Source: Oceanobacter sp.
Lineage (GTDB): Bacteria > Pseudomonadota > Gammaproteobacteria > Pseudomonadales > Oceanobacteraceae
Length of the DNA stretch: 64,000 nt
NCBI GenBank assembly: GCA_002733645.1
Contig: NVWL01000001.1
Location: 186,001-250,000, forward strand
Reading direction: 5' to 3'
Part shown: in pieces, positions 52,301 to 60,481 of the stretch
Layout of the letters: every line of letters begins with the position of its first letter
Position numbering within the stretch: position 1 is the stretch's first letter
Translations under genes and position numbers: made by a program
The notes under the pieces: model-generated
What the model saw: only the letters and a program-made list of their open reading frames with translations
Database searches by the model: none
What the model was told of the DNA's origin: nothing

Positions 52301-52432
52301 AGTCGCAGTCAAATTGGCTGGACCATTGTGGGTGGGATGACACTAGGGACGTTCTTGACCTTGTTTATTGTACCGACCATTTATTCCCTACTGGCCGCTA
52401 AACCAGAGATTATTGAAGCACCTAAAAGTTAA
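49379..52432 (+). CDS. RND family efflux transporter permease
   Basis: A 1017-residue inner-membrane pump with twelve membrane helices and two large periplasmic loops. The N-terminus (SIRRPVLATVMNLVLILVGV) and the helix-4 proton-relay Asp pair in GLVVDDAIVVLENIYRH are typical. It exports drugs or other amphiphiles using the proton gradient. The repeat-2 start (LAPIEDRGTVIGFAIAPEG) fits the multidrug HAE-1 branch. No outer-membrane factor gene follows; a TolC-like channel must come from elsewhere. Terminator at 52522-52547. Confidence 0.95.
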   Translation: MKIAELSIRRPVLATVMNLVLILVGVIAYQTLPVREYPNIDVPVVSVETLYPGANASIMESQITQILEDSLSGIEGIDYMSSISRSQTSQITLTFKLDRDADAAASDVRDRVGRVRGQLPDDIEEPIVAKVEADAQPIIWLAFSSDRHSALEITDIAERQVKDPLQTVGGVANVRVVGERRYAMRIWLDRTLMAAFSVTPQEVEAALRSQNVEIPAGRIESQQRELTVLTQTDLNTEDQFEDIVLRNEEGYLVRLKDVATVEIAPEDERIISRFKGKSAVALGVVKQSTANPLDVSSGIRQRMAELEDKLPEGMQVNIAYDSSIFIQKSIDSVFTTIIEAVLLVVIVIFLFLRNIRATLIPLVTIPVSLIGAFAIMSLFGFSVNTLTLLALVLAIGLVVDDAIVVLENIYRHIEEGMEPMAAAFKGMKEIGFAVIAMTFTLAAVFAPIAFTEGRTGKLFSEFALTLAGAVIVSGFVALTLSPMMSSRILKHDNGGRFYQFGEKVLNGLTSGYESLLKKVMGAWVLVALVGVGILVASGYIYQSLPKELAPIEDRGTVIGFAIAPEGSSPEFIDKYAHQMEGIYSTVPEINRYFMIIGFPSETNAISFAGLKDWSERERSQQEIVGSLMGPMFGGIPGVMAFPMSVPSLGQSPLSRPVDFVVQSSGSYEELQQVVGAMMGSIWTNPMFTQPDVDLKLNKPELLVTVNRDKAAAMDVDVSVIGRTLETMMAGREVTRFKRNGEQYNVIVQVEDMDRTNPDDLINIYTRSSNGTMVQLANLVDVEETIAAKELNHFNKLRSATIKAGLAPGVSQQDAINFLNDKFAEITADKAGYQVDFGGQMREFVNAGSSLMFAFGLALVFIYLVLSAQFESFRNPILIMLSVPTAMLGALAALKLSDGSLNVYSQIGLITLVGLITKHGILIVEFANQLQLSGKTRAEAALEAASMRLRPILMTTAAMVLGAIPLALAEGAGAESRSQIGWTIVGGMTLGTFLTLFIVPTIYSLLAAKPEIIEAPKS

Positions 52433-52521
52433 TAACGTACTTCTCTACTCGTCTTGCAAAAAATGTGAGGCGAGAACCCACATTACAAAGTTTCATTAGG
52501 CGCTCTCTTAGCGACTTTTTT

Positions 52522-52547
52522 GCCCCAGCTTCCTGGGGCTTTTTTTT
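52522..52547 (+). terminator. Terminator of the RND operon
   Basis: GCCCCAGCTTCCTGGGGC (52522-52539) followed by eight T. The T-run overlaps the stop of the convergent histidine kinase gene. Confidence 0.92.
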
Positions 52548-54489
52548 ATCGCTCAGGCAACACGATACGAACCTTAGTGCCCCGCCCTTTTTTACTCGCC
52601 ACCTGCATTCTTCCGCCATGCGCCGCAACGATTGAGTGCGCAATAGATAACCCCAATCCAATGCCTTCTCCGACCACACGCGTAGTGTAAAACGGATCAA
52701 ATACTTTATTGATTTGTTCATCATCCATTCCACAACCGGTATCTTGAAATTCAATCAACAAATTTTTATTTTGACGCTTTGCCCGTATAAGCAAACTACC
52801 TTTTTCTGAACATGCTCTAATCGCGTTATCAATCACCACCGAAAATACGCGACGCATTTGCTCAGGTTTAATACTAACCGTTCCGTCAAGCTCAATCTGC
52901 TGACTGATTTCTACACGACGTGAGTTCTCAAAGCTCAACTCACTGATGAGAAAGCTGATGATTTCTTGCAAATCAACATCTTGGTTTTCTGACTTATCTA
53001 ATTCGGAAAATATTTTTAAACTACTCACAATGTGGGTCACGCGAGATAGTCCTAACATAGAATCTTCCAACAGTGCTTTCATGTCTTGATGCACAAACTG
53101 AATGTCTTCTTCTGATTCAAACGCGCTTAGCTCTGCACCGACCTGTGAGCGCTGTTCTGTATCTTCTTCGTTGATATGCACGTAACGATCAAAAATCTCC
53201 ACCAGCTTGACGTAGGTGGCCGTATACTCCTGCATCGTGCACATATTGGCATTAACAATACTCATTGGATTGTTGATTTCATGCGCCACCCCTGCGGCTA
53301 AATGCCCAATTGAGGCCATTTTTTCAGACTGAACCAATTGCGCTTGGGTAGATTTTAAGGACAGCGCCATTGCATTAAATTGCTGTGCCAAGGTACCGAG
53401 TTCATCGGAGCGATCCACATCCACTTTCACATCTCGCTCACCATTAGAAATACGATCAATACTTTTAGACAGTTTAAATACTGGGCTAGATAAACTGGCC
53501 GACACATTACGAGAAATCACCACGGTCAGAAACAGAATCACAAAGGTAACGACCCAAGCACTGTTTCTTAATTCATGGATGGCTGCCAAGGCATAATTGC
53601 GTTCTTTACGAACTACCACCACGGCATCCAATACAGGTAATGCGCGAATACTCACTAACCAATCGCCATCCCAACGCGTGCTGTTACCACTAAGATCACC
53701 TAGGTAACTTTGCCCTAACCCGGCAGACGTCATTAAACGCCCTGCGTGACTGTTGGCTTCAATCACATCCTTGCCAAATAATTCTTTAAAATGTTGTTGT
53801 GAGTCTTTTCTATAAATACTAAAAACTTGCTTGTTCTGACCATCCGTTGTGATGAATTGTCTTATTGCGGACTCTCCCGGAATCAACATCACAGTACCTT
53901 GCAGTGTTTTACCGACCACGGGAGAGGCCATATAAGCGTATGCCCCATCATCATCAGCCCGTCCAACAGCAATGGTACTGTCCATTTGCCATAACGATTG
54001 CTTAAACGCAGATTGAATGCCTGTTCCCATAAAATCAATATGAGTTAAATTCTTACCGTACAACTCACTTTGGGCAGCAGAGAAAACGATATCGCCCTGC
54101 AAATTTATTAAGAGTAAATCTTTAAGGTCGTGTTTTTCTGCGTAAAACGATAGGTACGTCCAGAACTTATCTTGCTCATCTTGATAGGCCATTGAATACA
54201 AATTACTGGCTTCATAGACCGCAGAGAAGCGTTTTAATGCGCTCTGTAAATACGGTGATCGGGAGAATATGCGAATATCCTCAACAGGGGAGACAACCGC
54301 CAGATTTAATTCATACTGTAATCGTGATGAAGCATCACTGAGATCTTCCATCACACGAGCCTGAAGCTGACGTTCAGCAAAATTTAACCCGATACCGACG
54401 AGCAATAAAACGGGCAGCAATACCAGTGCGACCATCCATACTAACAGTCTGGCCTTTAGGGTTTTAAATTCATACCTAGGAAGCCTCAT
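52546..54489 (-). CDS. Sensor histidine kinase with periplasmic sensor and HAMP
   Basis: A 647-residue protein from an ATG at 54489 that overlaps the upstream stop (ATGA). Membrane helices lie near 17-40 and 320-340, enclosing a periplasmic sensor of about 270 residues that looks like a dCache fold (LLINLQGDIVFSAAQ, YMASPVVGKTLQGTVMLI). HAMP follows, then the phospho-His in GVAHEINNPMSIV and the ATPase motifs NAIRACSEKG, DTGCGMDDEQI and GIGLGLSIAHSIV. No cognate regulator is adjacent. The binding-protein gene upstream is translationally coupled and probably supplies the signal. Confidence 0.93.
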   Translation of the reverse strand: MRLPRYEFKTLKARLLVWMVALVLLPVLLLVGIGLNFAERQLQARVMEDLSDASSRLQYELNLAVVSPVEDIRIFSRSPYLQSALKRFSAVYEASNLYSMAYQDEQDKFWTYLSFYAEKHDLKDLLLINLQGDIVFSAAQSELYGKNLTHIDFMGTGIQSAFKQSLWQMDSTIAVGRADDDGAYAYMASPVVGKTLQGTVMLIPGESAIRQFITTDGQNKQVFSIYRKDSQQHFKELFGKDVIEANSHAGRLMTSAGLGQSYLGDLSGNSTRWDGDWLVSIRALPVLDAVVVVRKERNYALAAIHELRNSAWVVTFVILFLTVVISRNVSASLSSPVFKLSKSIDRISNGERDVKVDVDRSDELGTLAQQFNAMALSLKSTQAQLVQSEKMASIGHLAAGVAHEINNPMSIVNANMCTMQEYTATYVKLVEIFDRYVHINEEDTEQRSQVGAELSAFESEEDIQFVHQDMKALLEDSMLGLSRVTHIVSSLKIFSELDKSENQDVDLQEIISFLISELSFENSRRVEISQQIELDGTVSIKPEQMRRVFSVVIDNAIRACSEKGSLLIRAKRQNKNLLIEFQDTGCGMDDEQINKVFDPFYTTRVVGEGIGLGLSIAHSIVAAHGGRMQVASKKGRGTKVRIVLPER

Positions 54490-55682
54490 AGCCACGGCTT
54501 CCCATTCATACTTCCTGTTCGCCAACGACCCCTATTATTACGCCAATAAATGGTCAAATTATGCTGCCAGTCTGACGGAGCCTCAAGGCCTGGGAACATT
54601 ACCGGTCGCATCAGTACATCCGACATCCACAATAATTTATCGTCACCTGGGCCAGCATGAACAATGAATACACTGTGCCAACTGCCTTCGTTATGAAAAT
54701 CCACCGCCATACTGCCGGCCGCTGTAAATGCATTTTTTCCTTTAAAATAATCGGCAATTTCGCTGGCATGATTCGTCCGTTGCTTTTGCCAGCCGTCTAT
54801 ATACATATCAATCGCTAACAACGCCATGCTTAGAAGTGCGTTAGGGGTGCCATTAATCGTTTCATTAAGCTCGTTGTTTAAACGATTCCTTTTATGGTCA
54901 TAATAATGGCTGACAAAATAGAGGTCGTTCACGATTGGCATACGTTGATCCGTACACAAGGAGAACTTTCGTTGTTTTATGTCACGCAACGCTTGCACGA
55001 ACGTTGGATGTAATAACCATTCACACATATCTAGGAGCACAACATCGGGCTGATAGACAGAAATTTTATCAAGAATGGAAGGCAGTTCTTCAAAGGTATC
55101 TAGATACTCTTCACCAGCCAGAGTTTGACCACTAGCCTTAAGTAATTGATTGGAAAGCATGCGCCCCATCATGCGAGATCGTGCGCTTTCGCTACCAAGA
55201 TAAAAGATATTTTCACCTAAGTGCTTACGAACCCAGCTCACGGCCGGAAATAAATATTGATTAGCGACCACACCTAAATGAATGAGATATCGACTTTTAA
55301 AAAGCCCCTCTGACGACCCAGGGTAAACCAAATTAATACCATAAGACTCTGCCAGAGGCAGCACCCGGCGAACACAAGAAGAATCACCACAGCCCAACAA
55401 AACATCTGCCAAACCGTCGTCAACAAAAGATTGAATTTGCGTTTCCAGTTTTACCCGAGGAAGACTCGCATCTAAATAGCTGATCTCGACATTCACCTGA
55501 TGTGTATCAGCAAAGCGTTGCAAGCGCGCTTCCATGAGCGCCAGCATGTGCTTGTCTCGGGCCGCTGTACCACCGGACTCATCCCCCACCAGTACTACTT
55601 TCATACTGTCAGGAGAAGGAAAGGCAAAATAAGCAAACGCGGCGATAAGGATGATCGCCAGCGCGATTAACGTTCGCTTCAT
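54486..55682 (-). CDS. Periplasmic substrate-binding-like protein coupled to the kinase
   Basis: A 398-residue protein from the ATG at 55682 (GAGG upstream; an in-frame start 13 codons earlier is poorer). Residues 1-20 are a membrane anchor or signal (KRTLIALAIILIAAFAYFAF). The rest fits a type-1 periplasmic binding fold of the urea/amide group: DESGGTAARDKHMLALMEAR, FVDDGLADVLLGCGDSSCVRRVLPLAE, YLGSESARSRMMGRM. A C-C pair near 111-116 may form a disulfide. No ABC transporter genes are adjacent, so it is more likely a receptor that feeds the histidine kinase it overlaps by 4 bases. Confidence 0.85.
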   Translation of the reverse strand: MKRTLIALAIILIAAFAYFAFPSPDSMKVVLVGDESGGTAARDKHMLALMEARLQRFADTHQVNVEISYLDASLPRVKLETQIQSFVDDGLADVLLGCGDSSCVRRVLPLAESYGINLVYPGSSEGLFKSRYLIHLGVVANQYLFPAVSWVRKHLGENIFYLGSESARSRMMGRMLSNQLLKASGQTLAGEEYLDTFEELPSILDKISVYQPDVVLLDMCEWLLHPTFVQALRDIKQRKFSLCTDQRMPIVNDLYFVSHYYDHKRNRLNNELNETINGTPNALLSMALLAIDMYIDGWQKQRTNHASEIADYFKGKNAFTAAGSMAVDFHNEGSWHSVFIVHAGPGDDKLLWMSDVLMRPVMFPGLEAPSDWQHNLTIYWRNNRGRWRTGSMNGKPWL

Positions 55683-55776
55683 GCTGACCTCACACAGAAG
55701 ACTATCTATTAAGAGTAGCAACTAGGGTCAGGCTCGCGCCGAGTAAACTGAAAATTATACGCAAAGACAGGGATTC

Positions 55777-55794
55777 CCTTGGGAAAACCCAAGG
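55777..55794. repeat. 7-bp hairpin upstream of the binding-protein/kinase operon
   Basis: CCTTGGG-AAAA-CCCAAGG lies about 95 bases upstream of the operon's first ATG. No T-run follows, so an operator is more likely than a terminator. Confidence 0.4.
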
Positions 55795-55890
55795 TTATAA
55801 TTATAAAAATTGAGATTATTATAAGTAGAAATTTAGAAAGTATTACACATGACACACCTGACAGGCATGCCATATCAAATTAGAGACGTG

Positions 55891-56451
55891 TTACTTTTTC
55901 CATTTAGCCCAAGGATCTGTCGAGCCTGAGTTTGACGATTCACTGCTCGTGCTTTCCGATGAATGATTCTTTCTATAAGGCTTCTCAGAGCGAGCGCCAC
56001 TATTCTCTGAACGACTTCCCGATTTAGAGCTACCAGCGCCGTACTTATTTTTATATCCGCCTGAACGTTTTCCTTGATCAAACTCTGCGGCTTTTTGCGC
56101 ACGCTTAGCATTCAAACGCTCTGCATCTTCCAAGCTTAATTCCGCTGGTTCACCCGGTGATTGATCGGAAGGAATGATGCGATCACGCGGTGGTAATGCA
56201 AATTGCTTACCCGTCGCTTTAGGCAAATTTTTAAACTGATACAAATAAAAGCCCTCGACTTTTTCGCGAGCCCAATCTGTTTTTTTCAGAAATTTAACAC
56301 TCGACTCAACACTCGGGTTGGTCTTAAAACAATTAATATTGAGATACGCGAATAAGATTTCAAAACCATAGTGATCCACAAGCTGCTCAAGTAATGGCTT
56401 TAAGCTCAAGCCGTGCAGGGGGTTATTCTTGTAGTCGATCTCATCAGTCAT
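55891..56451 (-). CDS. VF530/DUF2132 family DNA-binding protein with long basic tail
   Basis: A 186-residue protein. Residues 8-78 match VF530: [41 protein letters not shown] and [11 protein letters not shown]. The family is known as a small helical DNA-binding fold of unclear role. Beyond residue 110 the tail is Ser/Lys/Arg/Gly-rich and disordered, ending PWAKWKK; this is longer than in most members. It stands alone on the minus strand, upstream of recJ in genome order but with its own spacing of about 100 bases. Confidence 0.85.
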   Translation of the reverse strand: MTDEIDYKNNPLHGLSLKPLLEQLVDHYGFEILFAYLNINCFKTNPSVESSVKFLKKTDWAREKVEGFYLYQFKNLPKATGKQFALPPRDRIIPSDQSPGEPAELSLEDAERLNAKRAQKAAEFDQGKRSGGYKNKYGAGSSKSGSRSENSGARSEKPYRKNHSSESTSSESSNSGSTDPWAKWKK

Positions 56452-56557
56452 GGAAGTACTCAGTGTTTGTATTTACGGATTCTAGTATAACCGGCCTAGA
56501 CACCTTTTGTCTTACTGCGGCACAGGTATTGGTGCCCTAGAAGAGCGGACTACGGGC

Positions 56558-58312
56558 TTATTCAAGATGCCGAATAATCAATTGTATGTTTTTATTGCCA
56601 CGAAACTCATTTACATCCAACTGATAGACACAGTTCACTAACTCTCGTTGATAGTCGGGCCAGCGCGTGGTGTCGATACCAAACCAAATTGCATCAATCG
56701 CAAGATCCGAGTTCTTTGGTTGCAGCACCATTTTCAGATGCCGTTCTCCAACGATACGTTGCTGCACCAGCCGGAATTCGCCTGCAAACGTTGGCTCAGG
56801 AAACGCCTGCCCCCAAGGGCCGCCCCACCGTAGCGCCTCTGCCAGTTCTAAAGACATTTCATGAGCTGTTAGCTCACCATCGGTTTCTAAGGTTTGATTC
56901 AATTGATCATCACTCAGTAATTGCCGACATACGTTATTGAACGTGATTTTGAATAACTCAAATTGCCCCGCCGCCAAACTTAATCCAGCCGCCATCGCAT
57001 GACCGCCAAATTTTAAAATAACACCGGGGATCTCACGATCCACCAAATCCAACGCATCACGAATATGCAACCCAGGAATTGATCTCGCCGACCCCTTATA
57101 CTGGCCGTTATCTACTTGCGAAAAAGCGATCACAGGGCGGTATAACTTATCTTTAATACGCGAGGCCAAAATACCAATCACACCTTGATGCCATTGCGGA
57201 TGCACCAAACACACGCCCGCTTCATCACCGCTAAATTCCGCTGTTTTTTCTAACAGCACTAAGGCTTCTTCTTGCATCGCCTGCTCAATCTGACGACGAT
57301 CTTTATTAAACCCGTCGAGCTCTGAGGCTATGTCGTCTGCACGGGCTTGGTCATCCGTTAATAAACATTCTATGCCTAACGACATATCATCAAGTCGTCC
57401 TGCCGCGTTAATACGTGGGCCAATTGCAAAACCAAGATCGCTAGCGACTAAGTTACGGGGATTACGTCCGGCTACACGTAATAAACTGTTCACGCCTACC
57501 TGCCCTCGCCCAGCTCGAATACGACGTAAACCTTGCTCAACAATAATGCGATTATTCCGATCCAGCGGCACCACATCCGCCACGGTGGCCAACCCAACTA
57601 AATCCAACAATATCGCCAAATTAGGTGGTTGCCCGTTAAACTTATTCAGTTCGGTTAAACGCGCTCTTAACGCCAGCATTAAATAAAAGACAACAGCACA
57701 GCCACAAGCCGCTTTCGACGGAAAATCACACCCTTTTTGATTTGGATTAACAATGGCCAAAGCATCAGGCAGGTCATTGCCCGGCAGGTGGTGATCAGTC
57801 ACTACCACGGGAATGCCCGCCTTGTTAGCAGCTTTGACTCCCGCGACTGAAGCAATGCCATTATCAACGGTCATGATAAGGTCTGGCTGCATTGACACAG
57901 CTACCTCAACAAGCTCTGGCGATAAACCATACCCAAAATCAAAGCGGTTAGGGACTAAGTAATCCACCTGCTGTGCGCCCATCATGTGCAATGCACGAAT
58001 CGCCACTGCCGTACTGGTGGCACCGTCGGCATCAAAATCCCCAACCACCAGCAAACGTTTACCTGCGGTGACTACCGGCAATAATGCGTCGACCGCTTTA
58101 TCAATGTCTTTTAGTGAGTGATAAGGCAGCAAGCCTGCGAGGTGAAGTTCTAACTCATCAGCGTGTTTAATCCCTCGTGCTGAATAAACGCGCGCAAGCA
58201 CCGGAGAAAGATTGGCAGCGGAGAAATTTAAAGAAAATTCACGAGTCTGAATGTTAGGGGGTGTGCGTGACATGGCAGATTCTGACAAAAAGCTGATGAT
58301 AACACGGGTCAT
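56558..58312 (-). CDS. recJ: Single-stranded-DNA-specific exonuclease RecJ
   Basis: A 584-residue enzyme from the ATG at 58312, which has AGGGGG eight bases upstream; the ATG at 58273 is also possible but has no ribosome site. DHH-family motifs are present: VVGDFDADGATSTAVAIR, TVDNGIAS, VVTDHHLPGND, and the DHHA1 part with KFGGHAMAAGLSL. RecJ degrades single-stranded DNA from the 5' end in recombination and repair. The start lies beside an 8-bp hairpin (58311-58340). The periplasmic ligase gene ends 64 bases upstream of it on the same strand. Confidence 0.95.
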   Translation of the reverse strand: MTRVIISFLSESAMSRTPPNIQTREFSLNFSAANLSPVLARVYSARGIKHADELELHLAGLLPYHSLKDIDKAVDALLPVVTAGKRLLVVGDFDADGATSTAVAIRALHMMGAQQVDYLVPNRFDFGYGLSPELVEVAVSMQPDLIMTVDNGIASVAGVKAANKAGIPVVVTDHHLPGNDLPDALAIVNPNQKGCDFPSKAACGCAVVFYLMLALRARLTELNKFNGQPPNLAILLDLVGLATVADVVPLDRNNRIIVEQGLRRIRAGRGQVGVNSLLRVAGRNPRNLVASDLGFAIGPRINAAGRLDDMSLGIECLLTDDQARADDIASELDGFNKDRRQIEQAMQEEALVLLEKTAEFSGDEAGVCLVHPQWHQGVIGILASRIKDKLYRPVIAFSQVDNGQYKGSARSIPGLHIRDALDLVDREIPGVILKFGGHAMAAGLSLAAGQFELFKITFNNVCRQLLSDDQLNQTLETDGELTAHEMSLELAEALRWGGPWGQAFPEPTFAGEFRLVQQRIVGERHLKMVLQPKNSDLAIDAIWFGIDTTRWPDYQRELVNCVYQLDVNEFRGNKNIQLIIRHLE

Positions 58313-58340
58313 TGCCCCCTGAATCATTCAAAGGGGCAAT
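58311..58340. repeat. 8-bp inverted repeat at the recJ start
   Basis: ATTGCCCC (58311-58318) pairs with GGGGCAAT (58333-58340). On the recJ mRNA the stem would hold the AGGGGG ribosome site and touch the ATG. No T-run, so not a standard terminator. Confidence 0.5.
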
Positions 58341-58375
58341 AGGATGACAGTTGTACTGGTGACAATGGACGCAAT

Positions 58376-59239
58376 TTATTCCATGGGTCGAATACGATCA
58401 AAACTGGCAAAGCGCGGCAAGCCATCCGCTGTTAAACCACGGTAGGTAAAGCGAACACGCTGACCAAGCGCCGGAGGGCTTTCACGCTCTTCATCACTAA
58501 AACCTGTACCAAGAAGAAACTCACGACCGTTTTTTAATTTTACCCTGAGTGCACCCATCATGCCTTTCAGGCGTCCGTTTCCCGGCTCATAGCCTGTCAC
58601 AATGGCTTCGTCGTCTTCCACCAGTGTGACTTTGAGAAGATCATTCGAGCGTCCAGCGTGGTATTGCGATTCCCAATGATGAAGCATCAGGCCTTCGCCT
58701 CCGGCCTCTAAGATCTCATACAACCACCCGTCTAATTCTTCGTGGCTAGTCGCATGGTGCTGCTCAACAAGCTTGCATTCCGTGCCACGATAATCCGCCA
58801 TCACAGTTTTGAGCGCCTCATATCGTTCAGCAAAACTGCCCGGCTCTTCTGGCATATCAAACACCATGAATTTCATTTGCTGCCAAAGCGGATGGCTGTC
58901 GCTTTCTTTGCGACGAATCAACCCACTCACTTCGGAAAAACGCCCATGCCCCAGCCACAGTTCACCGTCTAAAGTGGTATCGGGGATTTGTGCTAAAAAC
59001 CACTCAGGGGCCGGAATATTGCGACCACTGCGCGTGACTAAGCTCATACCATCCCAGTACGCTCGAACGCCGTCGTATTTTTCACTCACACCATAGTGTT
59101 CAAGGGCTTCGGTGCCCTGATAACGTTTGGCTAACATTAAGCCCGGGGGTAATTCGTGCGCATGGCTTGCCGCCCAGACAGGTAAAAAACTGCCCAATAC
59201 GAGTAGTACAGCGATGAAATAAGGCATCCAGCCCGACAT
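58376..59239 (-). CDS. Periplasmic ATP-dependent DNA ligase (Lig E type)
   Basis: A 287-residue protein with a signal peptide (about 1-24) and the minimal ligase core: motif I SEKYDGVRAYW with adenylated K54, motif III KFMVFDMPEEPG, motif IV EGLMLHH, motif V LLKVTL, and a C-terminal OB domain. Lig E enzymes lack added DNA-binding domains and act in the periplasm, perhaps on DNA taken up or on DNA in the biofilm matrix. It is just upstream of recJ and may share a transcript. Intact by all visible motifs. Confidence 0.92.
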   Translation of the reverse strand: MSGWMPYFIAVLLVLGSFLPVWAASHAHELPPGLMLAKRYQGTEALEHYGVSEKYDGVRAYWDGMSLVTRSGRNIPAPEWFLAQIPDTTLDGELWLGHGRFSEVSGLIRRKESDSHPLWQQMKFMVFDMPEEPGSFAERYEALKTVMADYRGTECKLVEQHHATSHEELDGWLYEILEAGGEGLMLHHWESQYHAGRSNDLLKVTLVEDDEAIVTGYEPGNGRLKGMMGALRVKLKNGREFLLGTGFSDEERESPPALGQRVRFTYRGLTADGLPRFASFDRIRPME

Positions 59240-59357
59240 AATTACTCCCTCAACCTATATTTTTATTATGATTTAGCTATTGTTAACGCGTTTTCTAGGT
59301 TTCGGGAAGAGGCAAAGAACGCAAATACGACAAACTTCGTAGGAAAAACTGATTTTG

Positions 59358-59753
59358 ATGACTTATTTTTTGCTTGGACTGGGCAGTAACATCAAACCCC
59401 AACAAAATTTACCTGCAGCCATTGCAGCAGTCGAAGAGGTCGGCAACCTTGTTGATGTATCACCGGCGGTGATTACAGCACCGGTTGGCGACACCTTTCA
59501 TCATGAGTTTGGCAATCAGCTTTTGATTCTGTCTTGCCAGTTACCGGCTCCGATGTTGAAGCACAAATTACAGATCATCGAAGAAAGTATGGGACGTGAG
59601 CCTAAGTCGCCTGCACGAAAAACCCGCGACCGCACCATTGATATTGATATATTGGGAGAAGCCCAAAGCGCGGTTGAAGCCCGCGCATTAGTTCCCGATG
59701 AAAGCTATTACGCCGAAGTGTATGCAAACTGGAATCAGCCAGAGAAGGTTTGA
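59358..59753 (+). CDS. folK: HPPK-like 2-amino-4-hydroxy-6-hydroxymethyldihydropteridine diphosphokinase
   Basis: A 131-residue protein from the ATG at 59358. It matches HPPK at both ends: FLLGLGSNIKPQQNLPAAI and the signature RKTRDRTIDIDIL. It is about 25 residues shorter than E. coli FolK and the C-terminal loop region is unusual (SYYAEVYANW). The enzyme moves pyrophosphate from ATP to the pterin in folate synthesis. It is convergent with folM and overlaps it by 19 bases. This short form is typical of second folK genes next to folM, perhaps serving another pterin. Confidence 0.85.
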   Translation: MTYFLLGLGSNIKPQQNLPAAIAAVEEVGNLVDVSPAVITAPVGDTFHHEFGNQLLILSCQLPAPMLKHKLQIIEESMGREPKSPARKTRDRTIDIDILGEAQSAVEARALVPDESYYAEVYANWNQPEKV

Positions 59754-60448
59754 TCGTAGCGATTGGTGACAAATCGCCCTCCATCAACACGCATCACCGT
59801 GCCAGTCACTGCCTCGGCATTAAGCAAGTAATCACAGGCGTTAACGATAGCGCCATAGCCTAATTCCTTACCTATCAAGGATTGCGACAACACACGATGT
59901 CGGTAATCTTCATCGTGCTCTGGTAAGAACTTCACCGGGCCCGGCTGAATAACATTCACTCTAACCTTACCTGCAAGACGCTGAGCCATACTTAACGACC
60001 AGTTCTGCAACCCGGCCTTTGAGGCGCAATAGGCCGCAAAACGTTGATTAGGAATATCAGCATAGATATCACTGATACTGATCATACTTGCGCCATCAGC
60101 CCAACGCCCACTTAACGCCTGAGTGATCATCATTGGAGCCATAACATGAACACGTTGATGGCGATCAATGTGTGTGGCTAAATCAGTGGCAGCACTGTCC
60201 GGGGTAAAACAGGATGCATTATGAATCACAGCATCAAACGGCCCTAAAACCGCGAGTTCGGTACATAGCTGTGCGATATCTTCAGGCACAGATAAATCCG
60301 CACGCACAAGCGTCAGTTGTTCATGCGGTTCAAGCTCAGAACGAGTGTTGTAATGCGCAACAACCTGCCAACCCTGCTGAAGATAATGCTCAGACAGGAT
60401 TTTTCCTAACCGGCGTGCGCCGCCGGTAATTAATATTTTTTTACTCAC
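59735..60448 (-). CDS. folM: FolM-like dihydromonapterin reductase (SDR)
   Basis: A 237-residue short-chain dehydrogenase with a GTG start. The NADPH loop is TGGARRLG, the catalytic Tyr and Lys are in YCASKAG, and the substrate loop INVIQPGPV is as in FolM. The Arg-rich TGGARRLG loop prefers NADPH. It reduces dihydromonapterin to tetrahydromonapterin, a cofactor for phenylalanine hydroxylase. Convergent overlap with folK supports the pterin role. Confidence 0.88.
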   Translation of the reverse strand: MSKKILITGGARRLGKILSEHYLQQGWQVVAHYNTRSELEPHEQLTLVRADLSVPEDIAQLCTELAVLGPFDAVIHNASCFTPDSAATDLATHIDRHQRVHVMAPMMITQALSGRWADGASMISISDIYADIPNQRFAAYCASKAGLQNWSLSMAQRLAGKVRVNVIQPGPVKFLPEHDEDYRHRVLSQSLIGKELGYGAIVNACDYLLNAEAVTGTVMRVDGGRFVTNRYDQTFSG

Positions 60449-60481
60449 ATTTCGTCCTGTAATTACGTCGACTTAAATCGA

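Noticed and set aside
58311-58340. Terminator between the ligase gene and recJ
   Set aside because: The hairpin has no T-run on either strand and reads into recJ, so a terminator is unlikely.
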